A DNA stretch of 64,000 bases, from NCBI GenBank assembly GCA_017562135.1, contig QEYB01000368.1, positions 1-64,000 on the forward strand. Reading direction: 5' to 3'. Position numbers and translations under genes: made by a program. The stretch's first letter is position 1; each line of letters opens with the position of its first letter. The notes under the pieces were generated by a model. The model had not been told where the DNA came from. It did no database searches and saw only the letters and a program-made list of their open reading frames with translations. Positions 1 to 12,200 of the stretch are shown here, one piece after another. The DNA is from Dipylidium caninum (taxonomy: Eukaryota > Platyhelminthes > Cestoda > Cyclophyllidea > Dipylidiidae).

Positions 1-3000
1 AACTGTCATATCGTATTAACTTACCTGTTAGGACTTCCGTCAGGCAAAATCCACCTCATTCCTCGACACGGTACACCACGCAAGTGTGTCACTTCACTCC
101 GCGAAGTGTGCTATGCCGCGCTACATATGTAAAAGCCCGACTGGCATTCTGCTGTAGCGTCAAAAGCTGGACTGCATGGTGTACTTGCAATGCCAGGCTT
201 CGCAATGCAATGCTAGGGAGAAAATCGCGGCGAAATCTCGATAGAAACGATTTAAAGGCCTCTTCAATGCCAAAATTCTCAGTGCCTAACACTAAGTTTA
301 GTTAAATTGCAATTAAGTTGAAAATGAGAGAGGATTATGCGCAGCGTGTCATGCATTATTACTGTTACGTATTAGTGTCCAATCGACAATTTGCCTACAA
401 GGAAAAACGACTATTTGAACGAGTTGGAGGGTCATCGAGGTTAGGAGGAAATATGTCTGGGGCATTTTGACATAAACCATGCAAATTGTTCGCCTTAATT
501 GCTCAAGGTTACGGGCCGCAGAAAATGCATTTACACCGCCCGATACGTAAGATGTTCAGAGCATCAGGCTGGTAAAAGGCACTTTCTACCATCATCTATG
601 AGCAAAACAGATTTGACATATAAAATTTATCTCGTGTCCGTGCATCACGTCTCAGATAGTTGGTGCATTTTCACCCTCTGTGGCTGCAATCTCGCAGCGT
701 GTGGAAATGCAGCGACTACCAACGTTCGGTGCATATATTCCCGGAAACGTCTTATGAGCATGGACATGCAATTCGGCATTTACCTTTCCAGCGCGATCCT
801 GGGGGAATGAGCGGAGGAGGCGCGGCGCCGCATTTGCACGCTGAAGACGTAAGCCAGCTACACACGCGAGCGCAAAAAGTGCCACGTATTGAAAGTGATT
901 GTCCAAGTGGAGAAACAACAGAGTCGACGATGTTTTATAGCAAAGTCGTTGAGTGCGTATGACGTACTCGATTCCAACGCCTGCGTTGGCTGCACCGCCC
1001 ACTGTGCTGGGAGGCGGCGGTCACGCCACCGCAGCGCGCCAATCGATTGACCGGGCGCCGCGCGTGCTGCATTCGACGTGGCACTTTGCACAAAGTGCGC
1101 GGCGTGCGTGCGCGTGAGCACGAGCGCCGAAGCAAAGTTAACCTGAGCATACGAGAGTAAATAACTTTGGCATCTCCTTGCACCCGCCACTTCGCTGGTT
1201 GTTCGCCGTCTCCTGCGACGGTGGCAGCGGGTGCCACCTCGGCTGGCTGAAACGCCACGTATGCATGCGTGCATCGCCGTACCCAAACACACACACACAA
1301 CAGGCACAAATTCACTTCGGCAAACATCGTAAACCTTTCCTACTACTCTCACTTGCCGGCCGAGCCTTGAATTAATGAGCCAATTTTACTAGTGTTTCGC
1401 GTCATTTTTAAGTTTATCCGATGTGCATATTTGGCCGAATTGGCTCGCACTTTCGGAGACCACCCTCCGATAGGCCTTCCCGTAAAAGTTCCATTACCAT
1501 ATCTCGGTCAGTCAGCATTTCTGCACTGCTATAAAATATTCTGCCGTAGGTTTTAGAGCCGCCCCACTATTAGGCAGACAAGCTTTAACCTTATTGCTAA
1601 CGCCACAGCTATTGCCCACAGCTCGGGCAGTACATTAACCGGGTTCGAGCGTTTATCGAAGAGCAAGCACGTATGCAATGAGGGGTGTGTGTGTAGTGTG
1701 TTTGTTGTGGCTTTGATCAAAAAACCGGCCCAGCATTAACCGTGACTTGAGTTTAATACAATATGGGCCGAAAGCAGAGACCTTTACTTCTCCCCTGCGA
1801 GAGGAGCGAATTAACCCTTGGACCGTAACGCCCGTGAGTCCACCGGAGCAGGCTCCGGGACTTCGCTGGGAGACGAAGTCGCAGTGCACCGCCACACGAG
1901 GCAACCGAGTGCGCTCCGTCTGGCCCATGCAACGGCGCGGCGAATCCCCGGCCAGCGAGGAGGGCTTCACGGGGAGATGAGCTTGTGTGCAATAGTTTAG
2001 GCCTGGTTGCGCTTCCATCAACAGGCTGCGGAGGCAACTGGCAAATCCTCCGTCGATGAGTGTGCTTTTCACCTTTTCATAGCCACAAAATCCGTAGTAT
2101 TGGCGCAGGACGCACATACGAGCTGACCGCAGGCCTCAACCAGAAACTCAACTTAGTCATGTGTTTACGCGGATTTCAGCCTCCAGGCCATGTATTACTC
2201 AGTTTTAAACATGGTACAATGTACGCTTGGATTATCTGAACCATGCGTTCCTGAGCTCGAAACATGGGTACACGTGGATCTGCCGGTGCAACGGAGTCGC
2301 TACTACAGGTCAGCTGCCTCCAAACGCGCGCTGTCGGCACACTCTCATTGGCGGCCGGTAATGTGTCATTTCTTGGCTAATCGCGCCTCTTGGTCCTCCA
2401 ACAGAGGATGTGCTCTGCCCTTTAACTGCGGTTCATAATATGAGAGGGAGGAGAGTGTATGCCCTACTACATTTCCACTGAAAGTGAAAAATCCTGCCTT
2501 TGCGTTAAGCAACACACCCTGCTCACGCAGGACCACGTTGTTTCACAATTGCGGTGTGTACGTGTCCGGCAGGGCCAGATGCTCTGCAGCATGGCGCGGC
2601 GCGGTCTTTGTTGATGTCACCGTTGGTGAGTCGGCGAAGCAGCAAGAGTGCTTCAGACACCGCGTTGAAAGAGTTGAGGTGCTTACAACAATGTGCCTCC
2701 CACCTGAGAGCAATAAAAAACAGGGCGATAAGCCTTGCGACGACGGCGAGCGACTGACAGGCGATCCTCGACTAGCGGTCGATGGACGTGCATCGACTCG
2801 CCTGGGTGTGTCGGCACGGCGATGCCAACGTTTTACGAGCGAAACACGGGCGGCTGCGCTTGACCGACGCGGCTCTGACAGACGGGGAGCATGGTATTGT
2901 GGTACTTGAGTAAGGTGGGGTGGAGGGGGCGTCCGGGGAGGCACGGGCCGTAGCGCCGACAGGACCGGCACACGGCACAGTAAACGCCTATTAGCGGATG

Positions 3001-5747
3001 ATTCAGAAGTAGTGGTCAATCAGCAGCCTCCTACGGCTCTTGGCGGGAATCCTACAGAAGCTTGCTACTCGGGAAGGTGGCATGCAACGGCCGATTTCGG
3101 CATGCCTGCTGGATCATTCATTAGTTGTACTCGTTTAGTTCCCTGTGCCTGACGATCATTGCCGATCCCAACTCAGCCGCAGAGAGTAAAATATGGGCGA
3201 TCCTCCTTCAGCGTGCGTTTGTTAGCTCAGCCAGCAAACCGGACCTGCCTTAATCGGTTATGCCGTTGTCGCCCCTGTGTCGGTCTTATCTCGGCATAGT
3301 CTCAACAATAGCAGGTACCTTTCACACTATGTAATTTGTTCTTTTGCCAGATAGAAACGTGGTTTCTTGGGCTGATAACTGATTCTAGCCGACGGCAGCA
3401 TGCACACTGAGTTCCCCTACCACTTTGGCGTGACTGAAATGCTGGAGCGGTTTGCTCCCTAGGGCATAGCGTGGACCCTGATTACACCCTGCTCATTTCG
3501 ATGCGAGTGGTGCTGAAGCATGCGGTCGATTGCGACGAGAAAGCAGCGGATCTTTACGGCAAAGACCTTTTCGCGCCTGCGGATACTGGGTGTGCAAGCC
3601 TTGTTTCCACGAATCCTACAAGACGTTGACCTTCGGTTGCACGCAGCACAAGTGAGTGACGCTCGACATATATCAGTTCAAGGGTCACGGGACCGCGCTC
3701 ACTGTTGCCTATGGCCTTAGCGGGAATGTCGCTGGCGTCTGAACAGTCACAATGAGGTCGATTTGTGCGGCCACGTGCGCGCGGCCGTTGGCGCCTCACA
3801 GTAAGCGCGACGAAGAGAACGACAGGGGCGACTACTTATGAGACACTATCAGGTCCGAGGCGGGCTTATTTGGCGGATGGATTGCCAAGATTCAGTCCAC
3901 CTCAGGAGGCAGTCGGCGTTGCTCTCTCCGAATTCTAGTCAGTGGGCTTGGCACCTTTTGTTAACCAACTGAGGGAGAGAGATCCGGACTGCGCAGATAC
4001 TGACATGCTGACGAACAACACTGCCCTAGCAACAGGAGGTCGCGTCGACGCGGCCCAAAGATATAGTTACCAGACCCGATTATTTGAGTGGCACGCACTG
4101 GCAATAATATTCTCGCCGAGAGGATGTCCGAGAGTTAACGCTCTCCTGCTAAACTTTTGTGGAAAATATGCCAGACACTCTTCCCTAATCGATCCGCCAC
4201 TCCCATTCCTCATAGCTAAAATTGGTTTGAATTAAATTTCGCTGCGTTCCCAGAAGCTTACATGACGGTCAACTTTTCACTAACCTTTCCGAGACTCGCT
4301 CCTACAAAACCGCCTTGATCGCTGGGTTGCAGTTCCGGCGACTTCGCCAGCCCAGCCGCTGCGTTCTCGCACGGGCCGGCCGCGGTCGTCACGTCGGCGA
4401 GTTTGATGAAAACGCACCGCCAGCCCCGTGGACGGGTGGCTTCGGAGTGAAAGCATCTGCCCGCGCAACTTACGATGGCGATCTGTGTCCTTCGCCCGAC
4501 CCTCACTCGCACCGAGCCGTCGTCGTTGGTCTACTCGCAAAACGGTACTTGTTCAGCCTATTGAACTTTCGAATTGTCAAGTGCTAGGCTGTCCGCCATT
4601 CTTAGTCAACAAATCATGTTCCTCACCCCAACGTCGGGGAGCTGCCACCACTTGATCGCAGACACTGCGAGCGATGTCCATGGCATCAGAGCACATAGCC
4701 TCGACATTGTCTTCTATAATAAAAAAATGAATCCTCTGTCATCAGCACTTTTAAGTAGAGGCAGGCATGTAGGGACCGCAGCCATGAACTTAATTGCAGG
4801 ATTTTCACCCGAGGCCATCCGACCTGCATCCATGGATCTAATCATATGAAGCGCGAGAGGAAAAAATTGAGAATTCGCCGTCTGAGGGAAGAAGACCTGG
4901 CCATTGGATGTAGCTCGCAGTCATTTCTACTCGGCGAGTATACCCATTGCAGGGCCAGACCCAGCCACGCTTCTCGGCGGGGAGAGGCCAACAACACGGG
5001 CGGAGCATAGTCGAGGGCGGCGGCATGGCTGGTGCCCGCGAAGGGAGCAGTCGAGTATCGTCGGCAGCGGAGCGGCGGTGCGGGACGCTGCGGCTTTGTC
5101 GAAGAAGCACTTTTCTCTGCTCGTCATGTCACTCGCGTAGTGGGGACATGCGATTGCTCTCCCGTGTATGCGAACGCGGGTGTGTGACACGCATGACGTT
5201 ACACCAGCGCCCTTTTCACCGTTGTTCCAACGGTCATACGCTCATTTGGCACATACAACGCACACCACACACACACGAAAGTAGAAGAGCCGGACGAGAG
5301 AGAAACCTGGAGAAAGGTGAATAATGTATTGACAATGGAATTCGCGGTAAGAGTGTTAGGACTGCTTGCACAGTCCCTCCGTGAGACAAGGATAGCCTTT
5401 ACAACTTGACGGCTGGTTAAACGACGAGTCTCTAAAGAGATGTGCCACGTAGTAGATTCGCACACTGTGACGTAGACCGCGCTCGCACAATATGTCTCCT
5501 GTCGGACAAAACCTATCGGAAGCCGCTGATCCAGTGCTCTTCGACCACCATGCATAGGCGCTGTTTCGAGGGACACTCGTCGATAATCCCGCCCTCCGTC
5601 CGCCCTTCCCGTCCGTCCGTCGGAGCAGTACCGACGTAGTATACACAGGGCGGACGCCGATGTAGTTTGGGTGATAAAATAGGCGAGTAGAGGCTCTGCG
5701 CCGGTCTCCGGGTCAGACATTCACGATGCGGGAGACGGAGGAGTGAG

Positions 5748-5804
5748 CGGGCCGGCTCGGGCCGGAGGCGCCGGGGAGCCCGGAGCGCGCCGAAGCGCGC
5801 GGCC
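5748..5804. other. CpG-rich patch
   Basis: A run of GC-only words (ggccggctcggg, gcgccgggg, gcgcgccgaagcgcgc) contains many CpG dinucleotides and a short palindromic GCGCGC pair. On the minus strand an ATG lies just downstream at 5720, opening a 173-codon frame. This could be a promoter-associated island for a minus-strand gene, but I could not assemble further exons, so no gene is called. Confidence 0.3.
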
Positions 5805-6029
5805 TTGGGTGACGTTCACAACAGCACATCCTGCAGCACAAGCGCATGTCGATCGGCCGCGGAGCCTCTGCGGGGTGCAAGTAGTCGCTGGCTGAGTGCG
5901 CGCTCCTCGACGCCCGCTCCTATTCGGATGAGAGGTCAGTGGGGTGGCGTCGTGAAGAGAAAGTGATGGGCGAGAGCAGAGGAGAGACCGATGAGAGCAA
6001 GTAAAAGCGATGAGAGTTAGAGACAGAAC

Positions 6030-6055
6030 GAGAGAGAGAGAGAGAGAGAGAGAGA
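6030..6055. repeat. GA dinucleotide microsatellite
   Basis: About thirteen uninterrupted GA units, with further imperfect GA/AGA sequence on both sides. It is a simple sequence repeat next to the CpG-rich patch. Confidence 0.95.
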
Positions 6056-7425
6056 AGAGAGAGCACAAGCTGGAGTCACCCACGCCTGAGAAGCAGCCCT
6101 GCGCACCACAGCAGCTTTAATGCGGTGTGTGCTGGCGTGTGTGCCGGTGCAACGGCTTCCCACTCCGCGCTATCGACCGTCGGCGACTGAGAGTAGCCTA
6201 TCAGAAGGGAGGCGTGCAGGCTCAGCCATCTCCGAGGCTGCGATCCAAGTCGCCGCGACACCCAGTTGTGGGACGCGTTTCTGGCTCTCTGCGCGCCATT
6301 ACCGGGGGCGCCGCAACCGCTAGGAGCCGTTTAACGACGCCCCCGTGCGGCGAAGAGGTGTACAGCCACTCGTCCCCTTCGCACCAGAGAATACCCCCGT
6401 TTCCTGATAAGTGACGCTCCAATTGTCGCTCTTCTACGTCGCAGGGGCATGGGTCGGGTGGGTAAGCGAGTCGACTGGGCATGATTGAAGTTAACCCTCA
6501 AGAGAGCTGTTTGAGAAGAAGATGGTCGTGAGGAGTTCGAAGAGGCTATCGACTGGGCGGGACATTGGCACCATATGAATTCGAATGCAGTGCTTGTGCT
6601 TGTCATTCAAATCTTTCGCGCGAGGTAAGTTATTCTTTAACTTTGCAATCGCGGTCAGTTGTTGCAGACGGTCACCACTTCGCCCCCGTTATCCTGCCTC
6701 TCATCGCCATCAGCGGTGACGACTAAATTGTCAAAATTTCATTCAAAAAAACCGGTACAACTTAGTCGATTTTTCACCTTACCGAACTCAACGAATGTGA
6801 CTTTGGATGATTTGTTATTTTAACAGAGACATACCTCACGTGATTTACTAGGCAAGGATTAGAGTATGGCGCAATATATTACGCTGCTGAAACCGAGCAG
6901 AGTCACCTGCTTGTGGGCATCTACGATCTTCGGATAGTGACGACGGCCGGTTACGAAGCAGACATCAGGCGCTAATCGCATCAGGCTGGTGACAAGAGAG
7001 TGATACGGCGGCGTGTAACTAGGCATTTCAGAAAACAGTCGAACACTTCCACTCAACCAACCCATATTTTCCAACCTCTATACGTGAGAAAGGGAGGCGG
7101 TACAAATGGGCGACGGACGGCAAATATGACGTGAGTGGCGGCGGTGGAAGAATAGCATTAGAAAGGCGATTAAAAAGGCAACATGTTGGGACGTGAAAGT
7201 CTCTAGTGAAGCACCGGTGCACTGGGAACGACCCTGTTAGGTCACGGCTGCGGGTGTTTCGCCGCCCTTCTGAGCAGAAGAAAATGCCGGGTGTAACAGG
7301 TTTGGTTTGGACGAATGGTGCTACCTGGTCCCAGTTTTATGCATACGCCTGAGGAGACGTGTTTCGGCCAGCCTCTTACAGGAGCGGGCTAGTTGCACGC
7401 AGAAAGTGGGAAAAAAGGAGAACAT

Positions 7426-7440
7426 GGGGGGGGGGGGGGG
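7426..7440. repeat. Poly-G homopolymer, 15 nt
   Basis: Fifteen consecutive G on the + strand. Such runs are prone to length error in assembly and can fold into G-quadruplex structures. A second G-rich run with one A interruption lies at about 9379-9396, inside intron 1 of the neighbouring gene. Confidence 0.95.
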
Positions 7441-9210
7441 ACTCCCCTCTTCAAGATATGGGGATTACCAGTAAAAACGGGTAGAAAAGAGACATGAGGC
7501 GAAAAATATACTGACGAGTCTGCATGTGGTGCACATTTGCATGTGATGAGAAAGAGATGCAACAGAAAACACAAAAGTGCCACATAAGTTGGTCCCTGAG
7601 TCGCGGTTGTTCAAATGATCGCCGTGCACTGCGGCGAAATTTGAAGGGCCGGTGACGCCGTCTTCCTCACATGAGTGGGTTATCGCGCAGGCCCACGGCA
7701 AGAGCATCGGCCGCCGATGCATCGAGTCCGCACCGGAGCGCACAGGCCGACGAAACGCCCTCCGCGTGGGCAGACGGGTCAGCGCCCTTGTGCCGCCAAC
7801 CCGTGTCGACTGCCTCGGCCCGGACTCAACAGGTTCATTTACATTGCTACTTAAAGTAGAAGTAAGTTTCACCACAAGGAGTGAGGAGGCGGATGGACTG
7901 CGGCAGCGAGACACTTAAGACTGACTGCCTTATCTCACTGGCAAATACTGCGAGCCGCATTCCTGCCGGCCATAGTTCCCTCTCGTGACAGAGGATGGAG
8001 TTCTGACGAAAATAAAACCCTCATTTCAGGGGCGGCTTGATCCTTCGCAGCCGTCCCTTAGGGCCGATGGCCTGCTTCTCGCTCCCCATCCCCAACCACA
8101 CGATTACTACCATTTGCAACGGCCGTGGATCCAGAAGAGGGAGTAGTCGGCGTCCCGTCCGTTGTCGCACCTGGCAATGATGTAGGAGCTCCAGCAGGCA
8201 ATGGTGTTTGGGGTAGGGGGAAAGAATGGGAGTTATGGGGTTAAGTAAAGGAAGGTAAAATGCCAAATGAAAAGAGGGTGGAGTTAGTCAGCGCGAACTA
8301 CAAGGGCCGCTGACTGGCGACGAACAGGGGCTGACCGGCTGTCCATCGGCCTCATAAATTCACTATTACTACCTACTTTGGGCATTTCTCCCCTGAGTAA
8401 CGCCCACTCCCCAAATGTTTTCATACTGACATCGCTTGAATGCTGTGCTCTGCCCCCTGTGCTCCCCGCCTAAAAGCTCTAGGCATGTTTATTGGGGTCC
8501 ACACCTGCCCGATAAAATTCTCTGAAATGTCCGCGAATCTGCCTTCGACATCAATTCGTCCATCTGTTCCTCCACCGACACTGAATGGAACACACATCTC
8601 CGGACAGTAGCCTCATTAATTATGACGTGATACGCTCGCGGGATATTATATTTCCTCGTCTTCCAAGTACAAATTGCGCATTGTAATAACTGACCACCTG
8701 TCACTCCCTCAGTCTGCCGGATTAGAGACCTACAAACCCGTCGCAGTTTGTAAGTGTGTCTTCACAGAGGACAATAAGTGGGAGGGAAAGTCACTTACAG
8801 CCTGTCGCACGCACGGCTCACGTAAAACCATGGCACTGGCCTGTGTGCTACGCAACAGCTACCTTCAAGAGGTTGGCGATGACAAGGTCATCTCCGATTG
8901 TCGCCGGTCTGCAGGCGATGGATGAGGTCTGCGAGGGGATGTGTTGAACAAAAGTGGAAGAGGATGGAGTGGGTTGGCCGGGCCGACTGGCCGAGAGCTA
9001 AGCGGCCGTGCACGCGCGCCCCGAACATGCGTGGCCGCGCACGCACGCGCACGCGCGCACCTCTGCGCCCGAACGCAGGGAGGCCATTGGCTGGTGGCAT
9101 CGATCGACTGACAAAAAGACACGAAAGGCAGATCAGACGCTGTGCTGCACAGGCAAAATAGCAGCTGCACTGGAAGTGGGGACCTAAACGGTGCTGTCGC
9201 CTCGAGCAGA

Positions 9211-12200
9211 ATGGAGCCTTTCGCTTACGAAGACTATTCGGACTTCGACGCCGGCGAGTTGGATTTCGAGCCCCCTTCCCAGAGGACTGTCACGACTACC
9301 AAACCACGCCGCTCACTTCGATCATCTTCGCCGTTTGAACCTGACGGTAAGGCAAAATTTGCCGACTTGTTTAATCTTGGGGGGAGGGGGGGGGGGAATG
9401 CTGGTCCGTGAGATGTTCAACCAGATGAGACCAATCGCCATCAGACGTTTTAATGTCGCAGTGAAGAGAGGACATTCGAATTGAAGACAGCACTGACCCA
9501 AGGCGTGGAGCAGGCGGTTCAGGCAGGCTGATGTGAAGGAAAGCAAGTAGTCAGGTCCTGGGTTCGAGACTCTCTCGGTTCTTCCATTGACGAACAGTCA
9601 GCACTCGGGGCCAACGGGTCTTAACTATTCGGTGCGTACATTCTCCAGGCAAGACAATTCTTCCGATTAACTCTTATTGCATGGTGGCGGCGATTGGTGA
9701 ACGATTGTCACGTCAACCAGTCCCCATATCTGATGGTTCTGTCCAATTTGCGATTATGTTCCAAGGGCATAGTAGCTGATAATGTGGAACAAAGGAGCAC
9801 TAAGTGTTAGCGGCGCGGTGGTAGCCCCACGCAAATGGTGCAAAGTCGTTTTCGAGCTATACTTATCCGTCGACCAAGAGGAAATCGCGTTGCCATCACG
9901 TCACCAGCGATGCTGTGGGTGGACAGGTCTTGCGTGCGTTGCGCGCACTGAGATACCGAAACTCGTCGTAAGTAGAAGTGCACGTCGACCTGAGCGCCAA
10001 AGGCGGAGCGGGACTAATCAGCCTGAGGGCGTGAGAGGATACTTGGTTGATTTAAGCATCCCATCGCTGTTGTATTCTTTCGTATCAGAGCTTCACCATC
10101 GCCCACAAAACTCCCAAACACAGGCAAAGGGGCGAAAGGGCACAGTCGGGGGTTGTGGAAAAAAGGGAGGATGTCAGGGATTTGTGGTAGAATGCGCAAT
10201 TTTTTTCTGACCGCAGTAGAGCAAATGAGCGGCTCCCCTATCTGTTGGAGGTAATGCTGGCAATTTTGTGTGAAGCGGACTGACTGGGTGGACAAATGAA
10301 ATTCGGGCACAAGTCATTAAATCCCCAACGTCCGCCCACGGCAGGGTGCGTGCCAGCGAGGTCAAAGTGAATGACACGCGGACACGAATGCGTAGGCGCA
10401 TGTCGAAACCTCTGATTCTTGCCCCGATCGCCAGACGTGTGATTCCTGCCTACACCACATTCCACCGCGGCTATCATCAAAGAAGAAGAGGCTCCTCCGC
10501 AATTGTGGTTCGATAGAAAACAACTTCGTTTGTTTTTCCCTCTTAGAGCTTATTTGAGCAAGCGCGTGCTCAAATATAGATAGATAAAAGTGCATGGCGT
10601 CCCTGTCTGATTTTTGACAATTTTAGAGCGCCTTTGACCTCTAACCCGGCACACTTTGACAGTTTTGGCGGAGGAATGGCTCTCCCTCATCTTCCTTGCA
10701 AGACCACCTACAAAGTTGTTCACATCGGCGGTCTTGGCAAGCGTGGTCAGCATCTCCTCTGTGGGGCGGATTGGGAAAGGGCGGTAGGCCGCGAGGGTGG
10801 AGGGGGTAGAAAGATGGGAGGAGACGCTGCTAACGTCTCTGGACCAGCGGCTGGGACAGTCTTCCATGAATGGCCCCTTCAAGGTAGTAGTCAAGATTCT
10901 CTTCTGGAACCAACTTCCATTCGAGAAAATGCGCTCATCTGGCTTTTGTCGACACAGGAGCCACTTCTAAGGCTCATTATTAGGACAATTTGCGCAGGGT
11001 TCCGTTGAATTGCATGCTGCAGACAGAAAGTGTCTACGCATGCTTCTCGCCTAACGGAGCAGTCATGACGCAAAGTTCATAAAACCTTTCAGTTGACGAA
11101 GACGCCATCGAGAAAATTCGCTCTCGAGCCCGCCGAGCGACGTCTGATTTCTTGGACAGCTGTGACGCGGTGCGCCAGAAGGCAAAGGTCAAGGACGAGG
11201 ACGCCTTGCGAAAATTCGACGCAGCCATTGTGAGTGCTGTGGCCTGCCACAGTCCGCCTAGCTCTGATCTGCCCTGTCCTGTCCTGTCGTGCCGTGCCGT
11301 GCCGCATTCTATCACCCCATGCTGCACCGCGTAGACCCTGATTGTTCATTTCGCAGTCTTGAAAACCTCAATTTTTTGTTTCCCTTTGAACAAAGGTGCT
11401 GCCGCTAAGCTCCTCTCGGCAGGATTCGGGCAGGTCGTTGAGAAGGGGCTCTCTTGGTCTCCCGCCTCTCGCGCCCCGTCCCACGCGAGAGGGAAGCGTG
11501 GCGTCCGATTTCCTGGTCACTGTAAGCGCCTCACATCATCGACGTTGTTGTCGTTGTTGTTGCATGACTGACCCTTTAAAGCTAGTTTCAACCGCGACAT
11601 TTAACTGTGCTGTCTCAAGGCATGTGTTGACTGAAGAGCTTGGTGCGGCGTAGTCCTCGACGGCCTTGTTGAGTTAGTAAAGGCGGAAGCGCCTCTTTGC
11701 TTATAATTCTCAGGCAATTTCAAAAGAAAAGACGCATATGAGGAAGCGTGGACAAAGTTTGGGACTGTGTGCATCCTCTGCGCCCGCTGTGTGTTTCACA
11801 GAACTCACCGCCCACTTTGTGTTGGTGCATGCGTACGGAAAGAGGCGTCGAGAACCGGGCACCTCAGGATGGCCTGATCAGTGGTGCGCGGCCCTCGAAG
11901 GTCACCCGGTGTAAGATCATGTCGTCCTCAAGCACTACGCAGCAACGTCATTTTAACACATGTTTTTCAGCCGCTGGAATAAGCAACAGCTCCGACGGCC
12001 AGGCACTTGAGGCGATGCCATGAACGCCCGCAGGGAATGTCAATGGAATTAGCATACCGCCTTTATCACTGAGCTCGCACCTAACCCAGCCTTGGTAGAT
12101 GCGCCTGGACTTCAAAAGTTCTTCCTAACGAGTGCATGGACAGCCGACACGCCTCGCTCACACTGACTGCATGAGTACAGTGGATTAACAGTTTAGATTT

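Larger units (their letters stand above)
1..9210. other. Gene-poor left end, nothing coding supported
   Basis: I see no recognisable protein, RNA gene or mobile-element ORF in this stretch on either strand. Open frames are present because the DNA is GC-rich, but none resembles a known family or is flanked by a phase-consistent chain of splice signals. It holds a GA microsatellite, a CpG-rich patch and G homopolymers, listed separately. A 5' UTR, promoter or distal exon of the gene starting at 9211 could lie here without being visible to me. Confidence 0.5.

Noticed and set aside
1641..1665. Another ggttcga motif resembling a tRNA T-loop
   Set aside because: No D-arm, anticodon arm or paired acceptor stem around it.
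1653..2117. 154-codon minus-strand frame with repeat-like composition
   Set aside because: No recognisable protein similarity and no splice context; a dispersed repeat is possible but only one copy is visible here.
9480..9595. tRNA-like B-box (gggttcgagac) after a tandemly G-rich stretch
   Set aside because: No cloverleaf can be drawn and no matching acceptor stem was found; at most a decayed SINE or tRNA fragment.
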